From NCBI GenBank assembly GCA_945929285.1, contig CAMEOC010000025.1:1-9007 (forward strand): a stretch of 9,007 bases of DNA, given 5' to 3'. The translations under genes and the position numbers were made by a program. Position 1 is the first letter of the stretch, and each line of letters begins with the position of its first letter. The notes below the pieces were generated by a model that saw only the letters and a list, made by a program, of their open reading frames with translations, did no database searches and was not told the DNA's origin. This stretch comes from an uncultured Mucispirillum sp. (lineage in GTDB: Bacteria > Chrysiogenota > Deferribacteres > Deferribacterales > Mucispirillaceae). Below are positions 6,671-9,007 of the stretch, piece by piece.

Positions 6671-7126
6671 TTATACATTTCTAGTGAGATAGTTTGTATA
6701 GTCTATGGTAACTGGCTCGTAATCTTCTTCAAATAAATGGGAAGATATAACGAAATCTGCTGTGGAACGAGTGCATGCTATTACCACATTATAAACAGAG
6801 CAAAGCCTTTCTAATGCTTTTATATCCACATCGTGTGGCTGAGTTGTCATTGGGTCTATGAAAAATATTAAGATATCTACATGCCCGCTGGCAATTAATG
6901 CACCCATTTGCTGGTCGCCACCTAATGGGCCAGATTTTAGCTTAATAATATCTGCTGCTTTGTTTGGCTCTCTGCGTAGGAAAACTTCTTCCACTAAACG
7001 CCCTGTTGTGCCTGTGCATATTAACTTGTGGTCTTGTAACCTTTTATAGTTAAATTCCACCCACTCTACCATATCTTTTTTCCTTGCATCGTGTGCTACA
7101 AGTCCAATAGATTTGATTTTTTTCAT
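6671..7126 (-). CDS. mgsA: Methylglyoxal synthase
   Basis: A 151-residue cytoplasmic enzyme that converts dihydroxyacetone phosphate to methylglyoxal and phosphate, bypassing lower glycolysis when phosphate is short or sugar phosphates build up. The length matches the family. Motifs occur in order: AHDARKKD (11-18), phosphate-binding GTTG (39-42), SGPLGGDQQMGALI (65-78) with the catalytic aspartate D71, FFIDPMTTQPHDVDIKAL (88-105) with D91, H98 and D101, and STADFVISS (121-129). D71, H98 and D101 fall on the same numbers as in the Escherichia coli enzyme, as I recall them. AGGAG lies 11 bases before the ATG, slightly far but usable. It is divergent from a Crp/Fnr regulator and precedes a secreted-protein gene. 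Identification is near certain. Confidence 0.97.
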   Translation of the reverse strand: MKKIKSIGLVAHDARKKDMVEWVEFNYKRLQDHKLICTGTTGRLVEEVFLRREPNKAADIIKLKSGPLGGDQQMGALIASGHVDILIFFIDPMTTQPHDVDIKALERLCSVYNVVIACTRSTADFVISSHLFEEDYEPVTIDYTNYLTRNV

Positions 7127-7162
7127 AAAATTAAAAACTCCTATAAATATTTTAAGTGTGAA

Positions 7163-7191
7163 GTTATATACCTATTTTTATAGAATTACAA
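7163..7191 (-). promoter_or_regulatory. Predicted promoter of mgsA
   Basis: On the minus strand, TTGTAA (7186-7191) is followed after exactly 17 bases by TATAAC (7163-7168, five of six consensus bases). Transcription would start near 7155, giving a leader of about 29 bases that contains the AGGAG ribosome-binding site. The spacer includes CTATTTTTATAG (7172-7183), a short inverted repeat of unclear meaning. Confidence 0.45.
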
Positions 7192-7320
7192 CATATTATT
7201 TTTTTAAATTTTTATAATTTTATATAAGTTATTTATAGTTTTAGATATAATTTTGTAAAATTAATGTAATATTTTATTTTAAAATGGAAAATTTTTTTAA
7301 ATTTTTGCATATTATTCTAT

Positions 7321-7324
7321 GGAG
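7321..7324 (+). promoter_or_regulatory. Shine-Dalgarno that fixes the Crp/Fnr start
   Basis: GGAG is followed by seven bases and then the ATG at 7332. The earlier in-frame ATG at 7284 has only A/T sequence upstream and would add a 16-residue hydrophobic, Phe-rich extension that is atypical of the family, so 7332 is preferred. Confidence 0.7.
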
Positions 7325-7331
7325 TTATTTT

Positions 7332-7994
7332 ATGGATAAGAAAAAAGCAGTAAAAATATTTATGGAAAATTTTATAAAAAGTGATGATGAAAAAATATAT
7401 GAAAATATAAAAAATATTACAAAGTTTGAAGAAATAGAAAGTAAAGATATATTATTTACTGAAGGAGAAAGGGCAGAATATTTTTATTACATAAGAGAAG
7501 GCAACATAAAACTTTCTAAATTATCTTACCAGGGCAAAGAAACTGTTATACGCATTGTGCACAGTAATGAAATATTTGCAGAAGCTACACTATACGGCAA
7601 AAGTTTATACCCTGTAAATGCTGCTGCAATAAATAAAACATATCTTCTTGCCATAAGCATAAAAGGTTTTCAAGAGTTATGTGCTAAAAATAATGATTTT
7701 GTATTAAAGCTTTTTATAACCATGAGCCACCAGCTTAGGTATTTGGTGGATATGATAAACGATTTATCATCAAAAGATACTACAAACAGGCTTTTAAAAT
7801 ACTTATACTCCCTAAAGGAAAAAAAAGGCACAAATATTATAAAACTTCCCATTGCCAAACGAGATTTAGCAATGCTTTTAGGGGCAGCACCTGAAACCAT
7901 TTCCCGCCTTTTTACAAAACTGCAAAACGACGGGCTTATTAAAATAAATGGCAGAGAAATAGAAATACTAGAAAATGAAAATAATAATTTTTAA
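7332..7994 (+). CDS. Crp/Fnr-family transcriptional regulator
   Basis: A 220-residue one-component DNA-binding regulator, normal length for the family. A cyclic-nucleotide-binding-like beta-barrel spans about 25-115 (DILFTEGERAEYFYYIREG, 39-57; EIFAEATLYGKSLYPVNAAA, 80-99). A long dimer helix covers about 118-146. A winged helix-turn-helix spans 149-213, with KRDLAMLLGAAPETISRLF (176-194) closely following the Crp helix-turn-helix pattern. The Arg-Ser pair that contacts cAMP in Crp is missing, and the only cysteine is C117, so neither cAMP binding nor an Fnr-type iron-sulphur cluster is expected. The FAEA...YPV pattern resembles DNR/NNR-like nitrosative-stress regulators, a tentative link. 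A TATAAT at 7246-7251 may be its -10, but no good -35 is visible. The 205-base region shared with mgsA is nearly all A and T. The stop lies seven bases from that of the convergent ccsA, without a terminator. Confidence 0.9.
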   Translation: MDKKKAVKIFMENFIKSDDEKIYENIKNITKFEEIESKDILFTEGERAEYFYYIREGNIKLSKLSYQGKETVIRIVHSNEIFAEATLYGKSLYPVNAAAINKTYLLAISIKGFQELCAKNNDFVLKLFITMSHQLRYLVDMINDLSSKDTTNRLLKYLYSLKEKKGTNIIKLPIAKRDLAMLLGAAPETISRLFTKLQNDGLIKINGREIEILENENNNF

Positions 7995-8001
7995 ATAATT
8001 T

Positions 8002-9007
8002 CTAAATACTTCCGTAGCTGTGAAGCCCTGACATTAAAAGGTTTACACCTAAAAATGTAAATATCACCACCAAAAACCCCGCTAAAGCTAAAGTGGCAGC
8101 AAACTCTTTAGACCATCTATTAGAAAGCCTGCCGTGAAGATATATACCATAAACCATCCATGTTATAAATGTCCATGTTTCTTTTGCATCCCACTGCCAA
8201 AATCTTCCCCAGGCAGTTTGAGCCCAAATGGCTCCAAAAACCATACCCCCAATGGTAAATATGGCAAAACCTGCAGCAATAAATTTATATGTTATTTTTT
8301 CTATATCATCTTCATTAAAACTTATATCTTTAAATAAATTTTTTACCACATGGCTAAATTTATAAAATATAGTAAAAAATAAAACAGCAAAAATTAAAAA
8401 TATTGTAGCCATATTGAAAGTATTTGCATTTTTGCCCAGCAAAATATTTGCAATAATTGTAATAACCACAGAAGATAATACCCCTAAAACAAAATTATAT
8501 GCAATAAAAGAATATCTTTTTTTATTATCCACCGTTTTTATTAAATATAGCAATGCAAAAATAGAAGCAATAGTAAAGCATACATAAGCTGTAAAACTAA
8601 GGGAAACATGGGCTAAAAGCCAGTTACTTTTTAATGCAGGCACTAAAAGATTAAGGTTAGATGAAGCACTTATGGCATTTATAAAAAGTGAAAGTGAGCC
8701 TGCAACAGCAAAGGCAAATACACCTAAAGACTTATTTTTTGTTTTAAACTCGAAAACAATATAAAAAGCAGCTAAAAGCAGAGCAAAAAACATTAATGAT
8801 TCATACTTATTTGTAATAGGTATAGACTGAAATATACCCATATCCCCTGCTTTATAAAACTCATACCACCTAATAATAAACGATGAAAAATGCAGTAAAA
8901 AACCAGCAACACCTACTAAAAAAGCAAACCTGCCTGCTGTTTTATTTTTAAATACAACATAAAAAATATATAATACCATAGCAAGCAGATATAAAAGGCT
9001 TGATATT
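8002..9007 (-). CDS. ccsA: Cytochrome c biogenesis protein CcsA/ResC (5' end outside window)
   Basis: Polytopic membrane protein of system II cytochrome c maturation; with a CcsB/ResB partner it moves haem and attaches it to apocytochromes outside the membrane. The diagnostic WWD segment is present, WGRFWQWDAKETWTFITW, followed by YGIYLHGR. The C-terminal helix has FLGVNLLMSGLHSYGS, and an earlier segment has WLLAHVSLSFTAY; these supply the conserved histidines for haem binding. An ATG at 8977-8979 is present, but the frame stays open to the window edge, and the nine codons before it (ISSLLYLLA) complete the first membrane helix usual for CcsA. The true start therefore lies beyond 9007 and the gene is partial here. 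The visible 335 codons are close to full length for a stand-alone CcsA. The stop is TAG. No ccsB is visible; it may lie upstream, outside the window. It implies c-type cytochrome-based respiration. Confidence 0.93.
   Translation of the reverse strand, partial: ISSLLYLLAMVLYIFYVVFKNKTAGRFAFLVGVAGFLLHFSSFIIRWYEFYKAGDMGIFQSIPITNKYESLMFFALLLAAFYIVFEFKTKNKSLGVFAFAVAGSLSLFINAISASSNLNLLVPALKSNWLLAHVSLSFTAYVCFTIASIFALLYLIKTVDNKKRYSFIAYNFVLGVLSSVVITIIANILLGKNANTFNMATIFLIFAVLFFTIFYKFSHVVKNLFKDISFNEDDIEKITYKFIAAGFAIFTIGGMVFGAIWAQTAWGRFWQWDAKETWTFITWMVYGIYLHGRLSNRWSKEFAATLALAGFLVVIFTFLGVNLLMSGLHSYGSI

Noticed and set aside
7284..7331. Upstream ATG giving a 16-residue longer Crp/Fnr protein
   Set aside because: There is no Shine-Dalgarno before it, while GGAG at 7321-7324 is well placed for 7332. 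The extension is Phe-rich and unlike family N-termini.
1..9007. CRISPR array, insertion sequence, prophage, tRNA/rRNA or defence island
   Set aside because: I saw no regularly spaced direct repeats, transposase or integrase motifs, terminal inverted repeats, or structured RNA-gene signatures. The WYL gene resembles defence-island regulators, but its neighbours are housekeeping or envelope genes.

Overview
The window is very AT-rich and gene-dense. It encodes eight complete or nearly complete proteins plus the tail of a ninth. Several point to a Gram-negative-type bacterium with an outer membrane and c-type cytochromes: an LptF/LptG-family lipopolysaccharide-transport permease, a CcsA-type (system II) haem-handling protein, a secreted protein with an ordinary signal peptide, and a Crp/Fnr regulator. 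From memory, a low-GC Deferribacterota member such as Mucispirillum fits the gene content and base composition. This is inference, and other low-GC Gram-negative lineages are not excluded.

Layout. 1-113 is the 3' end of an unidentified plus-strand gene. 160-1074 (minus) is a WYL-domain transcriptional regulator followed by its own terminator. 1191-2885 (plus) is a ComEC-type DNA-uptake channel that runs divergently from the regulator. 2887-3993 (minus) is an LptG-like permease that meets comEC tail to tail with one base between the stops. 4137-6140 (plus) is an LTA-synthase-family membrane phosphotransferase, divergent from the permease across a region with a perfect 20-bp palindrome. A strong hairpin at 6142-6167 separates it from 6179-6601 (minus), a small secreted Pro/Gln-rich protein, and upstream of that 6671-7126 (minus), methylglyoxal synthase. 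7332-7994 (plus) is a Crp/Fnr-family regulator divergent from mgsA. 8002-9007 (minus) is ccsA, whose 5' end lies outside the window.

Functionally this is a mix of single genes rather than one pathway: envelope biogenesis (LptG-like permease, phosphotransferase, secreted protein), DNA uptake (comEC), respiration (ccsA, perhaps the Crp/Fnr regulator) and carbon-overflow metabolism (mgsA). Orientation alternates almost gene by gene, so most genes are probably transcribed alone; mgsA and the secreted-protein gene are the only possible operon. I found no mobile element, CRISPR array, tRNA, rRNA or convincing new multi-gene system. The points most worth following are the dyad over the regulator's promoter, the ComEC tail that looks like a decayed metallo-beta-lactamase domain, the 20-bp palindrome, and the uncharacterised secreted protein. 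No gene-free stretch exceeds about 205 bases.
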